64,000 bases of DNA, taken from positions 5,580,001-5,644,000 of the forward strand of contig NC_016457.1 in assembly GCF_000226115.1 (NCBI RefSeq). The letters are read 5' to 3'. The stretch is from Thermothielavioides terrestris NRRL 8126 (lineage: Eukaryota; Ascomycota; Sordariomycetes; Sordariales; Chaetomiaceae). This document shows, piece by piece, positions 22,408 through 35,600 of the stretch (its first letter is position 1; each line of letters starts with the position of its first letter). The notes under the pieces were generated by a model that saw nothing but the letters and a program-made list of their open reading frames with translations, made no database searches and was not told the origin of the DNA. Made by a program: the position numbers and the translations under genes.

Positions 22408-24138
22408 ATGAGGTGCCCGTGCACACGCCGAGCCAGTCGAGTCATCGTGGCAGCATGTTTCAGCGTGAAGGTCTGTATTATATTACGTCTCTGACTCCAG
22501 ATGCGTCATGGCTTGGGTTGCAAACGGGGAGCGGGGCGTTCGGATATCATCGCATTCAATTGTTGCATTTCACGTTGGTAGATTCACAGACGGCAATCTC
22601 ACTACTGCATACCTGGTATCCAGAATACCTACAGACGATGACAGGACTTATCGCCCCAGACCGTCAGCCTTGCGTTTTCACTGGTTGGCAAGCCAGTCCG
22701 TCCGCCCATCCTAGAAAAAACGCCGAGGGTCCACAGTCATTTCGTCAGCCTTGCTTCGGCTATCAGCTTGTCGGGGAACGCAGGCTTCTCGGCCAGACGC
22801 CAGTCCGCCTCGAATATTCTTATACGGAATACCGGATCTCTGTAAAGCCGCCACAACCTGGAGACCACGCAGGAACGGATCCTGCGCGCAATGCCCAGCC
22901 CTTGCCAGTCCGTGCATCTGCCGCCCTCTGTCCAGGGCGGTGAATCTGTTCACCTGCCGTTCCCTTCAGGGACATGAACTCCACGGAGTCGTTATCTGAG
23001 CCTCTTTCCTTCACCCCCCCCCTACTGAACATGTCGTTGACGCGACACGGTGGCCGGGATCTACGTGTAAAGTGGTTTTGCACCAATCAGACAGTTCCGC
23101 CCTGCCAGCAGACAGTAACAAACAGGGGCCTGGCAGCCAATTCCGAGGCGGCCCGCTGCGGGCCCACAGGCCTCGACGCGTTTCTCGAAACGGGCAACCA
23201 ATAGCCTCGCGATTGAGCGGCTCTGAGGCACAACAAGGCAGCACAAGGCACAACAAAATCAGCCAGAAACGGCAGCTGCGGTTGCTGCATGCGAGCCCGA
23301 AGAGAAGGAGTCAGTGACCTTCGCAGCCCCGCTTGAATCCCCGTTCCCGTTTTCCCGTTTCTGAGTGGGCATCCCTGTCCAGTTCGAGTCACTCTCTCGT
23401 CCGCCTGACGCAGCCGATGCAGGGCCCCACAAGCTCGACAGGACAGGCAACCGGGATGTCAGCTCCACAATTCCCGGCCCTGGTTCGCTCGCTCTGCACG
23501 GCCTGGCAGGAGCTGCTCCGCGACAAATGGCCGAGTGCCCGCACCCCGCCTTGCACTTTCACACACCTGGCCCTGGTTCACCCGACCTGCACCTTGAGAC
23601 CTGCAACACCGGCAGCTGCCTGCGCCTCACTTTGCTTTTTGCGCCTCACGAAGCGGAATCGACCTATTTGCGACTGTGCGCCCCTTGGCCGCTCCGCGAG
23701 ATCAGACGCCGACCCGAACACGGATATATAAAGAGTCGGTTCCCGCGCCCTTGCTGCCGAGCTCTCCGCCCTCCTCCCCCCGTCGCGCGGCCTTTCGCAG
23801 CGTGTCGCGCGGCCTGGCTCCGCCCGCATTCCGTTGGGCACGGGAGGGGAGTTGCGACAGATTCACGGTATTTTGGGGCTGACCGCAAGCAGGATGATGT
23901 ACTAGAGCCGCTGCGCTCTGATCGCGACCCAGCCAGCCTGGTGTTGGGTCGCGCAGGGAACTGGCCTGCCTCTCGCGATCCCGCGATCTCGCCCATCCGT
24001 CGTCGTCGTCGCCGTCCGCGCTGCCGCCGAGGCACCGCATTCCGGCGCCGGTCCGAGCCCGTCCTTGCCAAACTCATTCGTTCATACCCCAGCCCCCTGG
24101 AGTCCAATCGCTCCGGGACATGGTCCTCCAGGGCCTCA
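22408..24138. other. Intergenic region and long leader of the 1257-aa gene
   Basis: No gene is recognised. The frame of the downstream gene stays open upstream to 23365, but that part has no family-like features and crosses TATATAAAG at 23725-23733, which could be a TATA element with a leader of some 380 bases. The alternative frame at 22257-22943 overlaps the end of the previous gene and is not supported. Confidence 0.45.
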
Positions 24139-27100
24139 ATGGCTACGACACCTTTTGATATACCCGCGCCCGGCAGTTCCTACGTATTCGATATCTTCAA
24201 TGATGCCCCCGCGCCGCAACCGACCACGCCGGCGCTCCCCGCCGGCCCCTGCAACTACACTGACCAGAACCTGCCACGCTGTGGTTGCCGCCGGTTTTGG
24301 AGCCGCGCGTCGCTGAGCGGAGGCATCTTCCAGGACAATGTGGTCTCCAACCAAGCCGAGGTTTGCATGTGCTCGCATCATGCCTGCTTCCACGAGGACC
24401 TCCCACCCGGACAGACGCAAGCCGTGGCCACGGCGGCTGCGGCTGGTACCGCTGCTGCTGCTGCTGCTGGGGAACAGGAGAATCAAAGGCCCAGGACCAA
24501 CCGGGAACCGCTGAGTCCAGTCCAGGATTTTGCTGCGCTGCGCATGCCTCCCAGCTTGGGCTCGTCGCTGGACTTCAACTTGCTGAATTTTCACACTTCG
24601 TTGCCTGCCCCACGGATGGAGGCCACAAATCCCTCCCAGTGTGAGGATGCCCGCCCCGGACAGGACAGCCCAATGCCGGACACGTTCAACAGCTGGGGCG
24701 ACATGCCCCGGTCTCAAGCTGCGCGTACCCATGAACTCCCACCGTTTCCACCCCAGTGCCTGCTGTCGCCGCCACCCCCACCATCAACTGCCGCCTCCAG
24801 CCAGGCGAGATATCTTAGGCCGTTCGCGGGGAAGGGGTTGCAGACGCTAAGTAGCGCCTCGGCCTTGCGATCCGATCAGCGCCGTTCGGAGTCAGCCCCC
24901 GAGCATGACGGTGTTGAGATGGCACAAAATTCCGGGCACGTTGCAGCAGATGCTGGATCCACGCCTAAGGCGTCGCCCTCGCAGGCTCGTTCGTCGTCTG
25001 GCTCGGATGCTGCGTACCAGAGACTGGCGGACAGGGTCGATACGCACGAGCAACGGCTCGACAGACTCGAGAGCAATTCGTTTTCCATTGCCGGACATGA
25101 CGACTGTCACGACAAGTACGAGCACATCGACCTGCGCGTTACTGACCTCGAGTCCCGAGTGGATGAGGTGGAAAAGATCCTCAACGACAACGGTAGTGTT
25201 GCTAGCAGCAGACGCATTGTCAGGCAGAACGGAGGCGCCGATGATGCCACGGCCAGCGTTGTTTCCGTTTCGACCGATGCGACAGCGCGACCGCCGAACC
25301 GCGCCGAGGTCTACAGCCAGCTGCAGCAGCTGCAGGCGCAAGTCAGCCAGCTCCAGGCAGCCGCGTTGCCGTCATACACCAAACCTTGGGAGCTCGAGGT
25401 CGTCTTCCTGCCGTTCCCGCTCAAGGGCATCTGGATCGAGTCGAAAGAGTTCTCGAATCAGCGCCGGTCGACTGGCTCGAATGGCGAGGGCTGGACACAA
25501 ATGCCCAACACCCTAAGCAGAGCAACGCCAGACCCGCAGTCGCCTAAGTTTCAGGAGTGGCCAGGGCAGGGGCCCGAATCGAATTGGCTGCTGCCGAAGG
25601 CTTTCGCCTCTGGGCGTGTCATCGACCAGCGGTTAAGGAGCCGCGGCCTGATCAAGACGGTCCTCGTCCGAGGACCGGATGCTCGGAGCGTCCAGCTTGC
25701 CGTCCACAACGCGTTTGGGGATGTCTTGCGCATTTCGTCGTCCCACTCGGATGCCCGGTCTGGGTTCGCGCCCGAGTATCCGCTGGCCGAATTCCTCGGC
25801 CTGCGGCAAGCCTGGGTCCCGCTGCGCAAGCTTCACAAGGACTCGCGCCTACGCTTCCTCACGCCGGCCGAGATGGCGACGCCGGCTCTGTGGGACTTCA
25901 CATTTCTGGTGTCGAGTGTTGTCATGAAAGCGACGGGTATCCAGCGGCTCTATATCACCCAGCCTGAGGCGTATCTGCAGGACCACCCCCTGGGCTACCA
26001 CGCCCTGGAAGCAGGCTGGACATGGCAAAAGCTGCGTCAGCTGAGCAGGGTCTACCCCGACTCCCAGAGCAGCGCCGGCGACGTCCCCGAGGCCGACGCT
26101 CTGGAAGAGTGCTGGAATTGGAATGACCGCCTCGACGAGCCGCCAAGCGCGAGCGCCTCCGCGCTCAGTCTCCGCCATTCGATCCATCAACGGGCGTCCA
26201 GGCGGTCGTCGACCGAACCGTCAACGCAATTTTACACGGGGGTGCAATCGCCCATCCTCTCCAACGGCCCGGCTCGCTCCCGGACGCAATCGCCCTTCAT
26301 CCAGCGGGAGCGCAAGGGTTCATGGCCGCCACACATCCGCGCCGGCTCCCTCCCACCCGTCGGCCCCGCCCTCATGTCTCCAGCCCAATCCCGCCGGCGC
26401 GTCTCGCATGCAGCCAGCGCGACTCCATATGAGCGACGCTCCTCCCCGTTCGTCTCGCGCCCTAGCCCGCGCCCGAGCCCTCGGCTTGGCGCCAACCATC
26501 ACGTCAGCATCCCGTCCACCTCGGTCGCCGCCGCAGCTGTCCCTAAGCGCCGCTTCACTCGCTCGCCGAGCCTTGTGCCACGCAACACGCCACGCTGGAG
26601 CCGCACCAGCATGAGCCGCTCGCCGTCTCTAGCGCCCGGCGGCCCGTACGGCTTCCACGAAGAGCGGGACAACAGGGAGCGCCGGACCACCCCGTTCTAC
26701 TACGCGACGCCGCACAGCGAAGCCGTCCACGAGCCGTACGGCTACCACCGTGCCGGCAGCCGCGGCCCGCCTCCCACTGCGACGTTGAGGACGAACGGAT
26801 ACGATCCCGACGATGACGAGGACGAGGACATGGATTACACCGACACCGACCGCGGATCGGAGACGGATCCATACGACAGCGAGATGACCAACCCGGACGA
26901 CGAGAATCATCACCAGCAATCTCATCATCACAGCAATTCGGGGCAGCGCGGGGCGAGGCAGAACGGATCCTTTGGATTCGCGAACACGGACGGCGACGGC
27001 GACGACGCCGATCTGGACATTGACGTGTACGAGGACGAGGACGAAGACGAGCTCGACGGCGTCGACACCGACGGCGGGAACAACAACGAGAACGAGTGGC

Positions 27101-27912
27101 ACGGCTTCGGCCGGCAACTGACTTCGTCGCCTCACCATCACCAGCACTACAGTCACCACCACCTGCTCCACCACCAGCAGCAGCAGCAGCAGCAGCCGCT
27201 CCGGCCGGAGGACATCCCCTGGGCCGGCATCGAGGACGCCGACGGCGATAGCAACATGTCGGACAGCGAGAACGTCGACCCCACCACTACCGCCACCGCG
27301 TCGTCGCAGTCGTCGCAGGCGTCGCAGGAAATCCACATCCACCAGGACGACGACGACGACGGCGACGTGGATGGCGACAGCGACGTAATCATCACTGCTG
27401 CCCATCCCAGCAACCCCCGCTCACGCGGCGAGCAGGGTGGTCATAACCATGCTGCTGCTGTTGCTGACGCCGCCAACGCCGCCGACGACGACAGCGACAA
27501 CGACGCAGGAAGCACCACCAGCAGCAGCAGCAGCCAGGCGCCGAGCGAGTACTCCAGCAAGCCGGGTGCCTGGCAGATTATTCCCCCCGCCGCCGCCACG
27601 CCCACCGCCGCTCCCGCCCCGAGCGGCCCTCCTCCTCCCCATCCTACAACTGCCACCACCACCACCCACACTCCTATCGCGACAACTGCTGGCCCTGCGG
27701 GTCCTGCTCTGGCAACGACCGCCGCCGGAGGGAACAGTGGTGGAGCCGGTCTCAAAACAGGCCGTCTGACCAGCCAGAGCGGGTCGATGACGGGGATGGG
27801 GTTCCGCATCCACGAGGACGGGACCGCGACGGCCGGCCGGCCGGGCGCTGGGGAGGAGGAGGACGACGACGACGACGAGGATGAGGAGCTATTGGATACG
27901 CAGTGGGGCTGA
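24139..27912 (+). CDS. Large acidic protein with N-terminal Cys/His cluster (unknown function)
   Basis: Start chosen at ATG 24139 (MATTPFDIPAPGSSYVFDIF), giving 1257 aa; the frame stays open upstream but looks like leader. Near the N-terminus is a possible zinc site: C38, C48-X-C50, C76-X-C78, H80/H81, C83 and H85. Residues ~290-415 are predicted coiled coil (LADRVDTHEQRLDRLES, DLESRVDEVEKIL, YSQLQQLQAQVSQLQA). A folded core of about 300 residues follows, beginning PWELEVVFLPFPLKGIWIES and including KTVLVRGPDARSVQLAV and ALWDFTFLVSSVVMKATGIQ. The last ~500 residues are Ser/Pro/Arg-rich, then strongly acidic with His- and Gln-runs (Q7 near 27174). No family assignment is possible. The architecture suggests a nuclear or scaffold protein, but this is a guess. 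Confidence 0.75.
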   Translation: MATTPFDIPAPGSSYVFDIFNDAPAPQPTTPALPAGPCNYTDQNLPRCGCRRFWSRASLSGGIFQDNVVSNQAEVCMCSHHACFHEDLPPGQTQAVATAAAAGTAAAAAAGEQENQRPRTNREPLSPVQDFAALRMPPSLGSSLDFNLLNFHTSLPAPRMEATNPSQCEDARPGQDSPMPDTFNSWGDMPRSQAARTHELPPFPPQCLLSPPPPPSTAASSQARYLRPFAGKGLQTLSSASALRSDQRRSESAPEHDGVEMAQNSGHVAADAGSTPKASPSQARSSSGSDAAYQRLADRVDTHEQRLDRLESNSFSIAGHDDCHDKYEHIDLRVTDLESRVDEVEKILNDNGSVASSRRIVRQNGGADDATASVVSVSTDATARPPNRAEVYSQLQQLQAQVSQLQAAALPSYTKPWELEVVFLPFPLKGIWIESKEFSNQRRSTGSNGEGWTQMPNTLSRATPDPQSPKFQEWPGQGPESNWLLPKAFASGRVIDQRLRSRGLIKTVLVRGPDARSVQLAVHNAFGDVLRISSSHSDARSGFAPEYPLAEFLGLRQAWVPLRKLHKDSRLRFLTPAEMATPALWDFTFLVSSVVMKATGIQRLYITQPEAYLQDHPLGYHALEAGWTWQKLRQLSRVYPDSQSSAGDVPEADALEECWNWNDRLDEPPSASASALSLRHSIHQRASRRSSTEPSTQFYTGVQSPILSNGPARSRTQSPFIQRERKGSWPPHIRAGSLPPVGPALMSPAQSRRRVSHAASATPYERRSSPFVSRPSPRPSPRLGANHHVSIPSTSVAAAAVPKRRFTRSPSLVPRNTPRWSRTSMSRSPSLAPGGPYGFHEERDNRERRTTPFYYATPHSEAVHEPYGYHRAGSRGPPPTATLRTNGYDPDDDEDEDMDYTDTDRGSETDPYDSEMTNPDDENHHQQSHHHSNSGQRGARQNGSFGFANTDGDGDDADLDIDVYEDEDEDELDGVDTDGGNNNENEWHGFGRQLTSSPHHHQHYSHHHLLHHQQQQQQQPLRPEDIPWAGIEDADGDSNMSDSENVDPTTTATASSQSSQASQEIHIHQDDDDDGDVDGDSDVIITAAHPSNPRSRGEQGGHNHAAAVADAANAADDDSDNDAGSTTSSSSSQAPSEYSSKPGAWQIIPPAAATPTAAPAPSGPPPPHPTTATTTTHTPIATTAGPAGPALATTAAGGNSGGAGLKTGRLTSQSGSMTGMGFRIHEDGTATAGRPGAGEEEDDDDDEDEELLDTQWG

Positions 27913-28883
27913 TCTTTAAAACATATGCATGCATACCTAAGCCATCTCCTCTTTTTGGGGTAACTAACTATACTACGATGACGGTGGGGTTTTTGGGGTC
28001 TCGACTGGATTTTGGATATTGGATTTACGTTTATCTGGTTGGTGGTTTTGGATAACTAGGTAACCGGGGTATGTAGAGATGTTGGGCGGTTGGTTATGAG
28101 TACACACTTATCATCGTTTGCTGTGTATTCAGCTGGCCTTGTCAGGTACATGTAACTACTGGCGACGGGCAGGGCGTAGCGGTCGCGTGGCTGTTGACGA
28201 CAATGTTCATGTTTTGACGTTGAAAGAGGGGGGTAGGGTGGTAGGCGTTTGGGTGTGTCGGTGGTTGGGATGGCTTTTGGAGATACCTTGCTGTATATGG
28301 ACAACCTCCCGCTGCTTACCTTACTCATTAGGTGTTTACGTTGATGTTGTCTGGGCTGTATGGCAGGCAGTCTGGGAGGTGGGGTCTGGTAAGGTGGTCT
28401 GGTATGGAATGCTCGCGGCTCTTTTAGCATTTGATAGAATTCGCATCTCACTTTTTTGGAACTATCTGCTGTCTGCTGTCTGCGATATCTTCCGCATTCA
28501 CTACTAGAGCCGCTGGCATCGTGTCCTGAGTGAGTCCTGGGTGTCTCTTTCACTGCTCAGTTCGAACTGGGGCATGGCTTGCAGCGGCGGTCCAGATCTT
28601 TCTCTGCTCTGCTCTGCTCTGCTATGCGCCAATTTCTCTCACATCTGAAAGAGTCCCGGTGAAATGGGTGAGCAAGCAGCGGCGGTTTTGAGACGCTCCC
28701 AATTTTGAGTTCCCAGCATGCCGTCATATCCCCCCGCTAAGAGACCTCGATCTCTCTCAACCATCCCCTATGCGAGGCGAAATTGGAAAGAACAAGATGA
28801 ATATGAACATCCCAGCAGGTATTTTCCAGCGCCAGAACGCCGACAACGCCCAACCTTGCATTTACGCCTATCTAGTTACCCCA
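27913..28883. other. 3' flanks of two convergent genes
   Basis: Lies between the 1257-aa gene and the leftward Dim1 gene. It is G/T-rich after 27950, with a (TCTGC)n-like TCTCTGCTCTGCTCTGCTCTGC run near 28600-28621. No gene or RNA is recognised. Confidence 0.4.
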
Positions 28884-31648
<2,765 letters not shown>

Positions 31649-33453
31649 ATGTCGATACGCATCGTCCTGGACAGCCCGCCCGAGTTCTACACCAACCTCG
31701 ACATCATCCGCGGCCAGGTCGTGCTCTCGCTGAGCCGCCACGAACATGTCGGCGCCGTCGTCGTCAAGCTCGAGGGCGAGTCGCGGACCGCCCTCGGCGT
31801 GCCGCCCGACAACCCGGGCCTGGGCATCGCCTCAGACCCCCGCGACCGGCCCTCCGCCGGCGACACGCTCCACGAGAACCACAAGATCTTGTACCGCCTC
31901 ACCCAGGTCTTCCCCAACCCGAACGCCCCCGTCGGCCCGCCCCCCTACGTCCTCAACCCGGGCCAGCACCGCTTCCCGTTCGAGTTCAAGTTCCCGTTCA
32001 ACAACAGCTGCAGCAACTCCGAGGCCATGGCCCGCATCGGTGGCGTCGTCGGCTCCGGCGGCATCTTCGGCCCCGGCTTCCGCGTCATGGACGGCACCAA
32101 GCAGCTGATGTACTCGCACGTCACCAAGACCCTGCCGCCCAGCTTCACCGGCTTCCCGGGCGAGGCCGAGATCCGCTACTACGTCAAGGTGACCGTCCAG
32201 AGGCCGGGCCTGTTCAAGGAGAACTGGCGGTACCAGCTGGGCCTGAAGTTCCTCCCCATCGAGCCCCCCAGACCGCCCCCGACGAACCAGGAGGCCTACG
32301 CCCGCCGCCCCTTCGCCTTCCATGCCCGGAGTTGCAGCCCGGCGCCGTACAAGAAGCGATCGTCCTTCTTTGGGTGGCAGCCTGCCGGCGGGCCCTCAAC
32401 ACCCACGAACGGGAACCCCAAGCTCGCCCCGCCCGCCGACGGCTCGTCGCCCGGCGCAGCAGCCCAGCCGCCCTCCGTCGAGATGTCCGCTCGGCTGCCC
32501 CACCCGGCCATCCTCACCTGCAACAAGCCGATACCGCTGCGCCTCATCGCAAAGAAGCTGGTGCCCTCGCAGGCTGAGGTGTACCTAATAGCCATGCAAA
32601 TCGATCTCGTCGGCAGGACCACCGTCCGCTGTCATAGCCTCGTGAACACCGAGCTCAGCCGCTGGGTGATTATGGCGCGCCAAGGCCTCTCCGTGCTGGT
32701 ATCCAAGCCCGATGATCCCGTCGGGTGCGAGTGCGTCGTGCCAGACAGCCTGTGGAGCAGCTTACCGCTGCCCAACACCGTCATGCCCAGCTTTGTCACA
32801 TGTAATCTCAGGTTCGTGTTCTCTGAGCATTGGTTGTCAACGCGCCTATCTGTCTCTCTTGTCTCTGCGTCTTGCTCATCATTGCTCCCAGCCGCGACTA
32901 CCGGCTCGAAGTCAAGCTCGGCCTAGCCTGGGGCAAGCCGCCGCCCGCGAGCACGTCTCTGCTCGGGAACCGCAGCAGAAGAGACCTCGCTGATCTCCCA
33001 CAAGAACTCCACCTCCCCCTGACCTTCAGCAGAATCGAGGTCTACTCCGGCATGGCCCCGCCACCCGCCCTAGTCGAAGCCATGCGCCAGGGCCGCGGCC
33101 GGACCTCACACCTCCGACCCCAACACCAACCATCCCAACCGCCCCAGACCGGCCGCCCGCCCTCCGCGCCAGCGCCCACCCTCCCGCCGCGCCGCCCCGC
33201 GTCGTCCCAACCCGGCGCGCAGCAACAACCACCGGCCGACGACCCCGACGCCGCCCTGCTCTACCCGCCCCAGCTCCGCCCAGGCCAGGACCGCCCGCCC
33301 TACGACGACGCCCCGCCCACGTACGAGGAGGCCATGGCCGAGGAGATGACCGGCCCGCTGGTCATGCCGCCCGCCTCCGCCCGCCCGGCCTACAGCGGCG
33401 TGACGGACGAGAACGGGCCGAGCAGCCTCGCCGGGCGGTCGGAGAAGAGCTAG
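31649..33453 (+). CDS. Alpha-arrestin (Rsp5 adaptor-like)
   Basis: Two exons, 31649-32811 and 32892-33453, over an 80-nt intron (GTTCGT donor, CCCAG acceptor); 574 aa. The first ~390 residues look like paired arrestin N and C beta-sandwich domains: RIVLDSPPEFYTNLDIIRGQ, LPPSFTGFPGEAEIRYYVKV, LPHPAILTCNKPIPLRLIAKKL. The tail is Pro/Gln-rich and carries a PPxY motif, PPTY at residues 529-532 in an acidic context. PPxY motifs bind WW domains of the Rsp5/NEDD4 ubiquitin ligase, so the protein probably directs ubiquitylation and endocytosis of a plasma-membrane transporter (family knowledge; the target is unknown). An LTR retrotransposon is inserted 65 bases after the stop codon, so the native 3' UTR is probably cut or replaced. 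Confidence 0.9.
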
Positions 33454-33518
33454 CCTGGGCTGTTTGGGGGGTGGTTTTGTTCTAATTCAGGTTGGGGTAT
33501 CTTGGGATTCATCAGGGG

Positions 33519-33720
33519 TGTCACGGGATGCCCCGTGACGTGGTTGGTTGCAGGTAGATAAGATAGTGCGTACGCACTAGTCCGCATCCGGACTAGTGCG
33601 GGGTTGTGGGCTGATGAGGATATCCTCTACGCTCTACAGCCATCTCCCACTTCCTTTCCTCGCGCAACTACACAAGTCAATACACTACTATAAGGTTGCA
33701 TCACCATCACTCCTATGATA
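33519..33720 (+). repeat. 5' long terminal repeat
   Basis: 202 bp, starting TGTCACGGG and ending CCTATGATA. The start and the 3' LTR end (CCCGTGATA) are inverted copies, so the intact LTR probably ran from TGTCACGGG to CCCGTGACA. It is far less mutated than the 3' copy. Confidence 0.95.
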
Positions 33721-33722
33721 GT

Positions 33723-33735
33723 TGGTTGCGCCTAC
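33723..33735 (+). other. Candidate primer-binding site
   Basis: TGGTTGCGCCTAC begins two bases after the 5' LTR, with the TGG expected from pairing with a tRNA 3' CCA end. Which tRNA is unknown, and self-priming, known in some chromoviruses, is also possible. Confidence 0.4.
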
Positions 33736-33822
33736 TTCTTTACGTTGCACGTCTCCTTCGTTATTTTCGTTTTCTCCTATATATACCACGTTTTACGTGC
33801 TTTTCCGGCTTGATTGGCGCGT

Positions 33823-33897
33823 TCCGACCGACCGGCCGACCGACTGACCGACCGACTTATCGACCGACCGACTTATCGACTGACCGACCGACCGATT
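33823..33897. repeat. (CGAC)n-like microsatellite in the retroelement leader
   Basis: About 75 bases of imperfect CGAC/GACC tetranucleotides, broken twice by CTTAT, between the 5' LTR and gag. It has escaped most of the transition damage seen downstream. Confidence 0.85.
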
Positions 33898-34059
33898 GGT
33901 GTTGCGTATAGCGTAAGGTGTTACGTTCCGACATTTAGCCTCGAGAGGCTGGGAACCAATTGAGCTAGTAGGTTCCCTAATATATGTTTTTCAGTATTCT
34001 CCGACTTCTTTGCGATTTTTCGAGCTTTTCTATACGGCTATTTAGGCTTAGTTTCTATA

Positions 34060-35600
34060 ATGAGCGACCTAGTAGACGATATCACTGCTCGTATAGTGGG
34101 CCTTTCTACTAACGAGGATACCTATGATCGATATAGCGAGTTCGCTATTGCCTTAGTACAGTACCTATACCTTATCGGTTTCTTTACTATATATAACGAG
34201 CCGATTATATATAGCCCAAGACCTATCTAGTTCTACCTAGAGGCTAGGATCAACCCTAAGGTCGATAACCTATTTAAAATTCTTGATACTATAATTTATA
34301 AGTATAATAATTACTTTAAGGGCCTAAACAATAAGATAGTATATCTATAGTAGCTACTTTATAAGTCTAATAAGGTAGCTAAGAACTATAAGGCGGTTAC
34401 GAAAGCGCTAATATCAGTAATTAGTAAGATCGAGGGTAGCGATATAATGATAATCTTGATTAAGTACCCTAAGGTATTTACTAAAGACACTACCAACTTA
34501 GTAAAGTGTATAGAGGAGTTTAAGCACTGGTAATAGCGTGTTTGTACTATCTAGATAGACTATTTATATAAGTTCTCGACGGAGCGCTAGAAGTTGACCT
34601 ACTTCCTTTTAGTACTAGGAGGCTCTACCCTTTATAGTATTTCGAAGCGTCTAGAGGTAGTTATAGCCTACCTAGAGGAGCTAGAGCAATAGGTATAGTG
34701 TTCTATAGAGGATATAATCGTAGAGCTATTGAAGTAGTATAATATATTCGATAAAAAGACGGATATACTCTAGAAGATAACCTAGCTACGCTAGGATAGC
34801 GATTATACTAATTTCGACCGTTTTATATTGTATTTTATAACCTTAGCAACTACTCTTAAGTAGAATAATAAACAGAAGGTTATATAGTTTAAATTGCATT
34901 TATATAATAAGCTTAAGAAAGCGATTGAGAGTTAGGACGATATACCTAATGATAACGACTTTGAAAGTTAGGTAGAGAAATACTAGTATATTACAAACTG
35001 TTAGACTACTATAGTAGCTCTTAATAAGATAGGTAAGGGCCTTAAGAAGACTATTAGCAATAGTGATACTGGCTACAATAGTAAGAAAGATGCTAGTAAG
35101 GCGGGTAAGCCGATAGACCTTAATAAGATAAAGCTCGCTATAGCGTATTTTTTTAATGACGTCTTAAACTACTGTTATACTAATGGTCTATACTTCAACT
35201 ACAATAGTTCCGATCACGCTACTTAAAGCTATAAGTAGAAGACAGATACTAGCGTAGGCTAGGGCCGAGGCCGTAGTGGCTATAGCGGTAGCGGCGGTTA
35301 CAGTAGGTTCAATAGCTTTAGCGGATTTAATAGTAACAGTGGTTTTAGCGGCTCTAGTACCACCTTTAGCAACAACGTTATATCTAGCGGATCATTTACT
35401 AGGTTTAGTAGACTTAGTACCAATATCAACACCTTAGGTTTATCTAGCCGAGGCGCCCCTACTAGCGGCGCCTAGTAGTAGAGCACTACTAGATTCGGCA
35501 CTTTTGGAGGCGGGTTCAGCGGCTCTAGCTATAGCGGCTACGGTGGCTTTGGCTGTGGTGGCGGTAGTAGCTGTAGTACGACTTAGCATTTACGCTTTAT
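34060..35600 (+). pseudogene. Degenerate gag region
   Basis: Begins with an ATG at 34060 (MSDLVDDITARIVGLS readable) and continues in one main frame broken by many TAG/TAA codons. The 3' part encodes a Gly/Ser/Phe-rich segment (about 35260-35590), common at the end of fungal gag proteins, preceded by a region at ~35160-35230 that may be a damaged zinc knuckle. Not functional. Confidence 0.75.

Noticed and set aside
22257..22943. 228-codon frame overlapping the end of the 589-aa gene
   Set aside because: It starts inside the other gene in a different frame and shows no family motif. The 589-aa frame ends naturally at 22407.
23365..24138. Upstream extension of the 1257-aa protein by ~258 residues
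   Set aside because: It begins at a non-preferred codon, has mixed third positions, crosses a TATATAAAG and lacks family-like sequence. The ATG at 24139 has a natural N-terminus.
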